Assembly: GCA_905215475.1 (NCBI GenBank) | Contig: CAJMPW010000005.1 | Span: forward strand, 1 to 64,000 | Direction: 5' to 3' | DNA: 64,000 nucleotides | DNA from: CAG-103 sp905215475 | Lineage (GTDB): Bacteria > Bacillota > Clostridia > Oscillospirales > Oscillospiraceae | Shown here: positions 8,911 to 15,919 of the stretch, piece by piece | Position numbering within the stretch: the stretch's first letter is position 1 | Layout: the number at the start of each line of letters is the position of its first letter | Notes under the pieces: model-generated | What the model was told of the DNA's origin: nothing | The model's database searches: none | Seen by the model: the letters and a program-made list of their open reading frames with translations, nothing else | Made by a program: the position numbers and the translations under genes

Positions 8911-9612
8911 ATGGAAAGTGAAGTTTTGAAGAACACAACGGTACTGAAAACGGTGCTCAAGCTTCCCGGCAGGAAGGACTTCTTTACGCAGGAGGCATTT
9001 AAGACACTGCGCACGAATTTGCAGTTTTGCGGTCAGGATGTTCGTACAGTGGTTATTACGAGCTGTAATGAGAACGAGGGGAAAACGACAATCACACTGC
9101 AGCTTGCCAAAAGCCTTTCTGAGCTTGGAAAGCGAGTTCTCGTCATTGATGCGGATATGCGCAAGTCGGTCATGGCCGGACGCAACACCTCTGCGGAGAA
9201 CCCCGTCGGGCTGAGCGAGGTGCTCACCGGACAGACTGCCGTAAAGGATTGCCTTTATCAGACTCAGTATCGAGATTTGACCATTATGTTTGCCGGCAAA
9301 TATCCTCCGAATCCTGTGGAGTTATTGGGAGGACAGCATTTCGATGCACTTTTGAAATCGGCGAGAGAAACATTTGACTATGTGCTGATTGATGTCCCGC
9401 CACTTGGGAGCGTCATTGACGCCGCTGTTGTCGCGGCCAAATGCGACGGTACGATCCTTGTGATCTCAGACAATCAGGTGCGCTATCGTCAGGCAATCGA
9501 AGTGGTTGAACAGCTGAAAAAAAGTGGATGCAAAATTCTGGGTGTTGTCAGAAACAACATTAAAAAGAAAGACGGTGGTTACTACAAAAAGTACTACAAG
9601 TATGGCTATTAA
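8911..9612 (+). CDS. cpsD: Bacterial tyrosine kinase (BY-kinase, CpsD/CapB family)
   Basis: A 233-residue P-loop kinase. Walker A is SCNENEGKTTITLQLA (around residues 50-65), the A' motif is VLVIDADMRKS, and Walker B is YVLIDVPPLGSVIDA. It ends in a tyrosine cluster, YYKKYYKYGY, with six Tyr in ten residues, the autophosphorylation site of this family. It works with CpsC (activator) and CpsB (phosphatase). Four bases separate it from the cpsC stop. It is the last gene of the polysaccharide run; I see no clear terminator after it. Confidence 0.9.
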   Translation: MESEVLKNTTVLKTVLKLPGRKDFFTQEAFKTLRTNLQFCGQDVRTVVITSCNENEGKTTITLQLAKSLSELGKRVLVIDADMRKSVMAGRNTSAENPVGLSEVLTGQTAVKDCLYQTQYRDLTIMFAGKYPPNPVELLGGQHFDALLKSARETFDYVLIDVPPLGSVIDAAVVAAKCDGTILVISDNQVRYRQAIEVVEQLKKSGCKILGVVRNNIKKKDGGYYKKYYKYGY

Positions 9613-9647
9613 AGCGTGTTTTGTGGCTGCCGGAATGTGGTGAATAT

Positions 9648-9857
9648 ATGCAGATCATTTATGAACTGTCCTGGCTATGGACGCTGCTGGGCATTGCGCT
9701 CGCGGCAGCGGCGGTCTGCGTGGCCGCCGCCGCGCTGATCGCGCGGGCATCGCAGAAGCGATTGGGTAAGAAAACGGCCGTGCTGATCGGCGTTGCGGCA
9801 TTCGCGCTTGCCGTTGTGGTCGTCATTCTGCTTGCCCGCACGGCGATGCCGCTTTGA
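9648..9857 (+). CDS. Small two-helix membrane protein, unknown function
   Basis: A 69-residue protein starting MQIIYELSWLWTLLG. Two strongly hydrophobic, Ala/Val-rich segments (about residues 9-30 and 44-66) flank a basic turn (RASQKRLGKK). Only a weak GGTGA lies upstream of ATG 9648; a longer start near 9621 is possible. It sits 35 nt after cpsD and 18 nt before the macrodomain gene, so it could be read with either. I do not recognise a family. Confidence 0.55.
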   Translation: MQIIYELSWLWTLLGIALAAAAVCVAAAALIARASQKRLGKKTAVLIGVAAFALAVVVVILLARTAMPL

Positions 9858-9875
9858 GCGAAAGGGAGACATACC

Positions 9876-10898
9876 ATGCCGCTGCAGATCGTCAGAAACG
9901 ACATTACACATATGCAGGTCGATGCCATCGTCAACGCCGCGAACGCCTCGCTCTCAGACGGCGGCGGTGGGGTGGACGGCTGCATCCACCGCGCAGCCGG
10001 TCCGGAGCTGCTGGCAGAGTGCAAAGCGCTCGGCGGCTGCGCGACCGGGCACGCGAAGCTCACGAAGGGTTATGCTCTGCCGTGCCGGTACGTCATCCAC
10101 ACGGTCGGTCCGAAATGGTGCGGCGGCGCGCACGGAGAGTGTGAGCAGCTTGCCGCCTGCTACCGGTCGTCGCTTGCGCTCGCGCTGGAGCACGCGTGTG
10201 AGTCGGTCGCGTTTCCGCTCATCGCCTCCGGTGTCTACGGATTTCCGAAGGATCTGGCGCTCAGGACGGCGATCGACACCATTGGCGATTTCCTGCTTGC
10301 GCACGATATGACCGTCTACCTCGTTATCTTTGACCGCAAGGCGTATCAGATCGGCAGCAGGCTGTTCGCGGACATCACGGCGTATATTGACGACTGCTAT
10401 GTTGCAGCACATTCGGACGAGCGCCGCGCACGTCAGCGCCGCATGGAGGCGTATCCGGTCTGCGACGCATCCGTGTGTATGCAGGCGGACGCAGCGCCGG
10501 TACCGCGCGCCGTCGAAGCGCAGCACCCAAGCACGCTCAAAGACGCGCTTGAGCGGCTCGATGAGAGCTTTTCCGAGATGCTCCTGCGCAAGATCGACGA
10601 GCGCGGCATGACGGATGCGCAGTGCTACAAAAAGGCGAACATCGACCGCAAGCTCTTTTCGAAGATCCGCTCGGACAAGGGCTATAAGCCCTCCAAGCCG
10701 ACGGTCATCGCCTTTGCCATCGCTCTGGAGCTGCCGCTTGCAGAGCTGCAAGATATGCTCTGCAAGGCGGGCTTTGCGCTCTCGCATTCGAATGAGTTTG
10801 ACATCATCGTGGAGTTTTTCGTCGCGCATGGCAACTACAACGTCTTTGAGATCAACGAGGCGCTGTTCGCGTTTGATCAGAGCCTGATCGGTACGTGA
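9876..10898 (+). CDS. Macrodomain protein with C-terminal HTH-like region
   Basis: A 340-residue fusion. Residues 1-165 are a macrodomain: GDITxxxVDAIVNAAN-type opening (NDITHMQVDAIVNAANASL), the GGGGVDGCIHRAAG loop, and IASGVYGFPKDLA for the diphosphate-binding loop. Macrodomains bind ADP-ribose and often remove it from proteins or nucleic acids. After a variable linker (about 175-220), residues 231-300 resemble an XRE/Cro-type helix-turn-helix (DRKLFSKIRSDKGYKPSKPT). The end (305-340, EFDIIVEFFVAHGNYNVFEINEALFAFDQ) is a separate conserved-looking tail. Start ATG 9876 follows AAAGGGAG. It is paired with the VWA gene downstream; an ADP-ribose-linked stress or defence role is inference. Confidence 0.8.
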   Translation: MPLQIVRNDITHMQVDAIVNAANASLSDGGGGVDGCIHRAAGPELLAECKALGGCATGHAKLTKGYALPCRYVIHTVGPKWCGGAHGECEQLAACYRSSLALALEHACESVAFPLIASGVYGFPKDLALRTAIDTIGDFLLAHDMTVYLVIFDRKAYQIGSRLFADITAYIDDCYVAAHSDERRARQRRMEAYPVCDASVCMQADAAPVPRAVEAQHPSTLKDALERLDESFSEMLLRKIDERGMTDAQCYKKANIDRKLFSKIRSDKGYKPSKPTVIAFAIALELPLAELQDMLCKAGFALSHSNEFDIIVEFFVAHGNYNVFEINEALFAFDQSLIGT

Positions 10899-10905
10899 CG
10901 CAGCG

Positions 10906-10940
10906 TGTCCGGAAAATGTCGCCTGCCATGCGACCGGACA
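10906..10940 (+). repeat. Hairpin 1 of the macrodomain-VWA leader
   Basis: TGTCCG (10906-10911) pairs with CGGACA (10935-10940), and GTCGC (10918-10922) pairs with GCGAC (10930-10934), leaving a 6-nt bulge on the left side: 11 bp in total. It lies 20 nt before the terminator-like hairpin at 10960. Confidence 0.6.
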
Positions 10941-10959
10941 AAGAGCATACTGTCCTAAG

Positions 10960-10997
10960 ATATGACTGTAAGGCAAAGCCAAACAGTCATATTTTTT
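10960..10997 (+). terminator. Intrinsic terminator or attenuator directly ahead of the VWA gene
   Basis: ATATGACTGT (10960-10969) pairs perfectly with ACAGTCATAT (10983-10992); inside the loop GGC/GCC can add 3 bp. TTTTT follows (10993-10997). The VWA ribosome binding site (GGAGG, 11002-11006) starts only 5 nt later, leaving little room for a separate promoter. It may therefore be an attenuator controlling the VWA gene as well as the end of the macrodomain transcript. Confidence 0.75.
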
Positions 10998-11014
10998 ATT
11001 CGGAGGTATGCAGC

Positions 11015-11674
11015 ATGAAAAAGAACCTGACAGAGATCGTATTTATCCTTGACCGCAGCGGCTCTATGTCCGGCTTGGAGGCGGATACCGTCGGCGGGTT
11101 CAACGCCATGATCGCAAAGCAGAAAAAAGAACCCGGTGAGGCGCTGATCTCGACGGTGCTCTTCGACGATGAGAGCGTTGTTGTCCACGACCGCGTACCG
11201 GTGCAGAACATCGCGCCGATGACGGAGCGGGATTACTATGTGCGCGGCTGCACGGCGCTGCTCGATGCCATCGGCGGCGCGATCCATCACATCGGCAACG
11301 TCCACAAGTACGCAAGAGCCGAGGATGTCCCTGAGCACACGCTCTTTGTCATCACGACCGATGGCATGGAAAATGCCAGCCGCCGCTATGACAGCGAGCG
11401 GGTCAAACAGATGATCGAACGGCAAAAGACGCGTCATGGCTGGGAGTTTTTGTTCCTCGGCGCGAATATCGATGCCGTCGAGACGGCGGGGCGCTTCGGC
11501 ATCGGCGCGGATCACGCGGTCGACTACCACGCCGACCGCGAGGGAACGCAGCTCAACTATGAGGTGCTGAGCGAGGCGGTGTCCGCCGTGCGATGCAGCG
11601 CGCCGCTGGGCATAGCATGGAAGGCACGCATCGACGAGGATTTCCGCGCCAGAAAGCGCGGCGGGAAACGCTGA
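11015..11674 (+). CDS. VWA-domain protein with intact MIDAS motif
   Basis: A 219-residue, single-domain von Willebrand factor A protein without signal peptide or membrane segment, so cytoplasmic. The metal-ion-dependent adhesion site is complete: D13-x-S15-x-S17 (ILDRSGSMSG), T80 (YVRGCTALLDAI) and D116 (VITTDGMENAS). Such proteins usually act as metal-dependent protein-interaction or chaperone-like partners. The ATG at 11015 was chosen because GGAGG (11002-11006) is 8 nt upstream. The only neighbour it seems tied to is the macrodomain-HTH gene, separated by a 116-nt structured leader. The exact partner and process are unknown. Confidence 0.85.
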   Translation: MKKNLTEIVFILDRSGSMSGLEADTVGGFNAMIAKQKKEPGEALISTVLFDDESVVVHDRVPVQNIAPMTERDYYVRGCTALLDAIGGAIHHIGNVHKYARAEDVPEHTLFVITTDGMENASRRYDSERVKQMIERQKTRHGWEFLFLGANIDAVETAGRFGIGADHAVDYHADREGTQLNYEVLSEAVSAVRCSAPLGIAWKARIDEDFRARKRGGKR

Positions 11675-11699
11675 GCCCGCTCTGTGGCGCAAAATGCAC

Positions 11700-11739
11700 G
11701 CAGCCGCCGGATTTTTCCCGGCGGCTGCGCCGCATTCTT
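11700..11739. terminator. GC-rich hairpin after the VWA gene
   Basis: GCAGCCGCCGG (11700-11710) pairs with CCGGCGGCTGC (11718-11728) around an ATTTTTC loop. The downstream tract is only CATTCTTT, so termination is likely but not textbook. Confidence 0.55.
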
Positions 11740-11751
11740 TCCGGCACACGC

Positions 11752-11780
11752 TTGCGCAACGGGCGCAAAGGCGGTATGAT
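11752..11780 (+). promoter_or_regulatory. Sigma-A-type promoter of the SDR gene
   Basis: TTGCGC (11752-11757), 17-nt spacer, TATGAT (11775-11780), 35 nt ahead of the ATG at 11816. Confidence 0.6.
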
Positions 11781-11815
11781 AGATGCACCGATCTTTGAAT
11801 AACGGAGGAGAAACT

Positions 11816-12577
11816 ATGAACATTGCTGTCATCACCGGCGCATCCGCCGGCATCGGCCGTGAGCTCGTCTACGCTGTGGATAAGGACGCGGAATATGACG
11901 AGATCTGGGTCATCGCCCGCAGAAAAGAGCGGCTCGAGGAGCTGCGCGGCAAGTGCCGCAATCCCATCCGGCCGATCGCGCTCGACCTCTCGGATCTGAG
12001 CAGCATCGACGCTTATCAGGCACTGCTCGAGCAGGAGCAGCCCGAGATCCGTATGCTGGTCAATGCCGCTGGCTGCGGTGTGTTCGGCCCGTTTGCCGAG
12101 GCGGATCGCAAGAAGCTCATCTCGAGCGCGCAGCTCAATTCGCTCGCGCTCACGGGTATGTGCCACGCGAGCCTGCCGTATATGCATTCCGGCAGCAATA
12201 TCATCAACATGGGCTCGAACTCCGCCTGGCAGCCCGTGCCGTTTCAGGCAGTGTACGGCGCGAGCAAGAGCTATGTTCTGAGCCTTTCCCGCGCGCTCGG
12301 CCGTGAGCTGCGTCCGCAGGGCATCCACGTCATGTGTGTCTGCCCCGGCTGGATCAAGACGGAGTTCCAGCAGGTTGCGCACCATGATGAGTTCATCCGC
12401 TACGTGGATAAGTGGTATGGCCCCGATGAGGTGGCGGCGCAGGCCATGAAGGATCTCAAGAAGAAAAAGAGCGTCTCCATTCTCGGTCACCCTGTGCGCC
12501 GTCAGGTGCGTCTGGTCAAGCTCCTGCCGGTGGATACCGTCATGGACATCTGGTGCAAGCAGCAGGGCATTGAATGA
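11816..12577 (+). CDS. Short-chain dehydrogenase/reductase (classical SDR)
   Basis: A 253-residue NAD(P)-dependent oxidoreductase. The cofactor motif TGASAGIG is at residues 7-14, the NAAG motif is in LVNAAGCGVFG, the catalytic Ser is in NMGSNSAW, and the Tyr-x3-Lys pair is YGASK. The C-terminal part (residues 195-253) is compatible with binding a hydrophobic substrate, which cannot be named. It is transcribed alone from its own promoter, with CGGAGGAG at 11803-11810 ahead of ATG 11816. Confidence 0.85.
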   Translation: MNIAVITGASAGIGRELVYAVDKDAEYDEIWVIARRKERLEELRGKCRNPIRPIALDLSDLSSIDAYQALLEQEQPEIRMLVNAAGCGVFGPFAEADRKKLISSAQLNSLALTGMCHASLPYMHSGSNIINMGSNSAWQPVPFQAVYGASKSYVLSLSRALGRELRPQGIHVMCVCPGWIKTEFQQVAHHDEFIRYVDKWYGPDEVAAQAMKDLKKKKSVSILGHPVRRQVRLVKLLPVDTVMDIWCKQQGIE

Positions 12578-12605
12578 ACGCGGCTTTCTGATGATGGCGT
12601 ACTAA

Positions 12606-12628
12606 CCCTGGGCCTGTCTGCATACACT
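12606..12628 (+). promoter_or_regulatory. Sigma-E-like -10 element ahead of the SpoIVFA-type gene
   Basis: CATACACT at 12621-12628 fits the sporulation sigma-E -10 pattern CATACAnT; a recognisable -35 (GTACTAAC ending at 12606, 14 nt upstream) is weak. The call rests on one good half-site and on the downstream genes being SpoIVFA/SpoIVFB-like, which are sigma-E genes in B. subtilis. Confidence 0.35.
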
Positions 12629-12650
12629 CCTGTTATCGGGGGTGATGTGC
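12620..12650 (+). repeat. Inverted repeat enclosing the ribosome binding site of the M23 gene
   Basis: CACTCC (12625-12630) pairs with GGGGTG (12639-12644), and after a bulged A, GCATA (12620-12624) pairs with TGTGC (12646-12650): 11 bp with two wobbles, ending at the base before ATG 12651. If transcribed in full it would hide the Shine-Dalgarno. Confidence 0.5.
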
Positions 12651-13466
12651 ATGAAACGCTGGAAGGTCTATGGCTGCGCGGCGGTGTTTCTGCTGCTGAC
12701 GGCGGTGAAGATGATCGCGCCGGCGGCGGCTGCGGATGCACGCGCGGTGCTCGTTCCGGCCATCGGCGCGGACGACGATTACCGCGCCGTATTCGCTGAG
12801 ATCCGCAGCGCGTTTTCGACCGTTCGGGCGGGGGAGCAGGATGCGCGGCTGCAGCCGTATCTGCCGGATGTGGATATGTCCGCGTGGGCGACGCCTGCGC
12901 CCGAGCCTACGCCGGAGCCGACACCGCAGCCGACTCCGGAACCGACTCCGGAACCGACACAGAGCCCGGAGCTGCAGGCCGCCTTTGCCGCACGCGAGGC
13001 GTTTCTCGACGCGCAGGCGGTCTATTCCGGCTACGCCGTCCCGGCAAACGTCAGCTACGAAGTCAGCGAGCTGCCGTTTGCGCATGGCTCTCCGGTCGCG
13101 GGCTACACCTCGTCCGGCTTCGGCTACCGGCTGCACCCACTGGAAAACAAGGTCAAATTTCACTATGGCACAGACTTTGCGGCCAATTCCGGCACGACGG
13201 TCTGTGCCTTTGCTGACGGCACGGTGCTCGCCGCCGGGCAGAGCGAGGGATACGGCAACTATGTCAAGCTCGGTCACGCGGGCGGCTATGCAACGCTCTA
13301 CGGTCACTGCAGCAAGCTGCTCGTGCGCGCCGGTGAGACGGTGACACTCGGTCAGCCGGTCGCGCTCGTCGGTGCGACCGGAAAGGCGACCGGACCGCAC
13401 CTGCACTTTGAGCTCATGCACGACGGCTGCTACTGCAATCCGGAGTTTTATCTCGCCGCGCCATGA
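12651..13466 (+). CDS. M23 (LytM) peptidase-domain protein, SpoIVFA-like
   Basis: A 271-residue protein with an N-terminal hydrophobic signal or anchor (residues 7-28), a Pro-Thr-Glu linker (residues 82-105, PTPEP repeats) and a C-terminal M23 domain. All zinc/catalytic positions are present: H171 and D175 (HYGTDF), H219 (YGHCSKL) and H252 (PHLHFEL). The next gene overlaps it by 4 nt and is an M50 protease. This pair matches SpoIVFA/SpoIVFB, where the M23-like partner holds the intramembrane protease at the forespore membrane. An ordinary wall endopeptidase is the alternative. Start ATG 12651 is set by GGGGGTG at 12638-12644; in-frame ATG 12645 lies too close. Confidence 0.78.
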   Translation: MKRWKVYGCAAVFLLLTAVKMIAPAAAADARAVLVPAIGADDDYRAVFAEIRSAFSTVRAGEQDARLQPYLPDVDMSAWATPAPEPTPEPTPQPTPEPTPEPTQSPELQAAFAAREAFLDAQAVYSGYAVPANVSYEVSELPFAHGSPVAGYTSSGFGYRLHPLENKVKFHYGTDFAANSGTTVCAFADGTVLAAGQSEGYGNYVKLGHAGGYATLYGHCSKLLVRAGETVTLGQPVALVGATGKATGPHLHFELMHDGCYCNPEFYLAAP

Positions 13467-14071
13467 AGCGCCGCCGCTTTTCACTCGAGGTGCGCCCGGG
13501 GGTAGTCGTGCTGCTCGCCGGGCTGTATTTTTTGCTGCCGCTGCGCTGGTGTGTGCGTCTGGCGCTGACCGTAACGGCGCACGAGCTCGGGCACGTCGCG
13601 GCGTTGATCTTGTGCGGCGCGGAGGTCTGCGGTCTGCGCATGGAGGGCTGCGGTCTTGTGCTGCGGTGCACGCCGCCGGAGGGTGCACTGCGCACGGTCG
13701 CGGCAGCGCTGGCAGGTCCGGCCGCCGGTGCGGGGCTGTTTTGCATTTTGCGCGGGCTCGGCTATATCGGGTGTGCGGAGCTGAGTCTGCTCTTTTCGTG
13801 TGTGAATCTGCTGCCGGTGCTGCCGCTTGACGGCGGGCGCGCGCTGTATGCCGCGCTCTCGGCTCTGGCGGGGGAGCGTACGGCGGAGCGGACGCTCGAC
13901 GTGCTCGGTCTGGTGCTGCCGGTCATGCTCATGGTGCTTGGTCTGACGCTGTTTGCGCGCGGATTCGGACTCGCACCGGGGGTGTTTGGCGCGTGGCTGG
14001 CACTTTTGCAGCCGGGAATGACTTGCCAAGGCGCGCAACATGATGTAAAATACTCCTACTATCAAATGTAG
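13463..14071 (+). CDS. M50 site-2 intramembrane metalloprotease, SpoIVFB-like
   Basis: A 202-residue polytopic membrane protein. HELGH (H40, E41, H44) supplies two zinc ligands and the catalytic Glu; NLLPVLPLDGGRAL places the third ligand at D123. There is no PDZ or CBS domain. Short size, the DGGRAL motif and the M23 partner immediately upstream (ATGA overlap) suggest SpoIVFB, which matures pro-sigma-K in sporulation. A general S2P role cannot be excluded. The last residues are hydrophilic and the gene ends 9 nt before the radical SAM gene. Confidence 0.78.
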   Translation: MKRRRFSLEVRPGVVVLLAGLYFLLPLRWCVRLALTVTAHELGHVAALILCGAEVCGLRMEGCGLVLRCTPPEGALRTVAAALAGPAAGAGLFCILRGLGYIGCAELSLLFSCVNLLPVLPLDGGRALYAALSALAGERTAERTLDVLGLVLPVMLMVLGLTLFARGFGLAPGVFGAWLALLQPGMTCQGAQHDVKYSYYQM

Positions 14072-14080
14072 GAGTGTAGT

Positions 14081-15919
14081 ATGGATCAGCGATTGGAACG
14101 CATCCTGCCGCGCGTGCAGAAGCCCGCGCGCTATACCGGCGGCGAATACCGCCAGATCATCAAGGACAAGGCGGAGGTAGACCTGCGCCTCGCTTTTTGT
14201 TTCCCGGATATATATGAGATCGGCATGTCAAACATCGGCATGCGCATCCTCTATGCCACGATGAACCGGATGCCCGGCGTCTGGTGCGAGCGCGTGTTTG
14301 CCCCGTGGGGCGATATGGAGCAGGAGATGCGCAAGGCCGGCATCCCGCTCTACGCGCTCGAGAGCGGCGACCCCGTGAGCGATTTTGACGTTGTGGCGTT
14401 TTCCCTCGGCTATGAGATGGCCTATCCCGCCGTACTCAATATGCTCGACCTCGCCGGCATCCCGCTGCGCAGCGCCGACCGTCCGGAACTGACGCCGCTG
14501 GTCATGGCCGGCGGCACGGCGTGCAGCAACCCCGAGCCGATGGCACCGTTTTTCGATCTCATGATCATCGGTGAGGGCGAGGAGGTCAACAACGAGGTGC
14601 TCGAACTGTTCCGGCAGGCGCAGAAGTCCGGCTGGAGCAAGACGCAGTTCCTCGAGGCGGCGGCCAAGATCCAGGGCGTGCTCGTCCCGTCGTTTTACGT
14701 CCCGCATTGGAATCCGGACGGCACGCTGCACGACCTGACGCCGACGCATGGCGCGCCGGCGCGCGTGACCAAGCGCATCATTCAGGATCTTGACGCCTGC
14801 TATTATCCGACCGATCCCATCGTCCCGAGCACGGAGATCGTGCACGACCGCGTGAATGTGGAGCTCTTTCGCGGCTGCATCCGCGGCTGCCGCTTCTGTC
14901 AGGCGGGGTATGTCTATCGCCCGGTGCGCCCGCGCAAGCCGGAGACGATCGTCCGGCTCGGCATCGAGTCGTTCCAGAACACCGGGTATCAGGAGGCGAC
15001 ACTGCTGTCGCTCTCGAGCAGCGATTACCGCCCGCTCGACGAGGTGTGCGACGGGTTGCTGGAATACTGCGAGCCGCGCAGCATGAGTCTCGCGCTGCCG
15101 TCGCTGCGCGCGGACAATTTCTCGATGGACATCATGAGCCGTCTGCAGAAGGTGCGCAAGGGCGGTCTGACCTTTGCGCCTGAGGCCGGCACGCAGCGCC
15201 TGCGCGATGCGATCAACAAAAACGTGCGCGAGGAGGATCTGCTCCATTCCTGCCGCGTCGCCTTCGAGGGCGGCTGGAACGGCATCAAGCTCTACTTCAT
15301 GCTCGGTCTGCCGACGGAGACGGATGAGGACGTGCTCGGCATCGCGGAGCTGGCCAATCAGGTGCTGCACACGTGGCGCATGTATGCGACGAACAAGGCG
15401 CGCGGCGTGCGCATCACGGTCAGCACGTCCTGCTTCGTGCCGAAGCCGCACAGCCCCTTCCAGTGGGAGCAGCAGGTGACGATGGAGGAGTATCAGCGCA
15501 AGGTCAATCTCCTGCGCGAAAACATCAAGGCAAGGAATGTGACCTACAACTGGCACGATCCGGATACGAGCTTTGTTGAGGCCGTGCTCTCGCGCGGCGA
15601 CCGGCGTATTGCCGACGTGATCGAGGAGGTCTGGCGCCGCGGCGGCAAGCTTGAGGCGTGGAGCGATTACTTCTCGTTCGAGCGCTGGATGTCCGCCATG
15701 GACGCCTGCGGCGTCGATCCGATGCGCTACGCCTGCCGCGAGCGCGGCAAGGATGAGTTCCTGCCGTGGGACATCGTGGATATGGGCGTGCGCCGTGCAC
15801 ACCTGTGGCACGAGCGTGAGCAGGCATACAAGGCCGAGCTCTCGCCCGACTGCCGCAAGCAGTGCACCGGCTGCGGTGCGCTCTCACTCATGACGGAAGG
15901 GGGCAAGTGCGATGCCTGA
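14081..15919 (+). CDS. B12-binding-type radical SAM protein (TIGR03960 family)
   Basis: A 612-residue protein. The N-terminal third (LRLAFCFPDIYEIGMSNIG to about residue 230) resembles the cobalamin-binding-type fold. The radical SAM core carries C266-x3-C270-x2-C273 (FRGCIRGCRFC) for the [4Fe-4S]-SAM cluster. A C-terminal Cys cluster (PDCRKQCTGCG) may bind another metal. The family is widespread in Firmicutes next to DUF2344 proteins and ribosomal or RNase G genes; its substrate is not established to my knowledge. The DUF2344 gene overlaps its 3' end by 8 nt. ATG 14081 follows TAGGAG. Confidence 0.88.
   Translation: MDQRLERILPRVQKPARYTGGEYRQIIKDKAEVDLRLAFCFPDIYEIGMSNIGMRILYATMNRMPGVWCERVFAPWGDMEQEMRKAGIPLYALESGDPVSDFDVVAFSLGYEMAYPAVLNMLDLAGIPLRSADRPELTPLVMAGGTACSNPEPMAPFFDLMIIGEGEEVNNEVLELFRQAQKSGWSKTQFLEAAAKIQGVLVPSFYVPHWNPDGTLHDLTPTHGAPARVTKRIIQDLDACYYPTDPIVPSTEIVHDRVNVELFRGCIRGCRFCQAGYVYRPVRPRKPETIVRLGIESFQNTGYQEATLLSLSSSDYRPLDEVCDGLLEYCEPRSMSLALPSLRADNFSMDIMSRLQKVRKGGLTFAPEAGTQRLRDAINKNVREEDLLHSCRVAFEGGWNGIKLYFMLGLPTETDEDVLGIAELANQVLHTWRMYATNKARGVRITVSTSCFVPKPHSPFQWEQQVTMEEYQRKVNLLRENIKARNVTYNWHDPDTSFVEAVLSRGDRRIADVIEEVWRRGGKLEAWSDYFSFERWMSAMDACGVDPMRYACRERGKDEFLPWDIVDMGVRRAHLWHEREQAYKAELSPDCRKQCTGCGALSLMTEGGKCDA

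Noticed and set aside
9060..9110. Walker A of CpsD with Asn before GluGlyLys instead of Gly
   Set aside because: Asn-Glu-Gly-Lys variants are, to my knowledge, common in clostridial BY-kinases, so this is not a sign of inactivity.
12890..12965. PTPEP-encoding tandem repeat as a possible phase-variable tract
   Set aside because: The units are multiples of three and fit an ordinary Pro-Thr-Glu linker; length change would not shift the frame.
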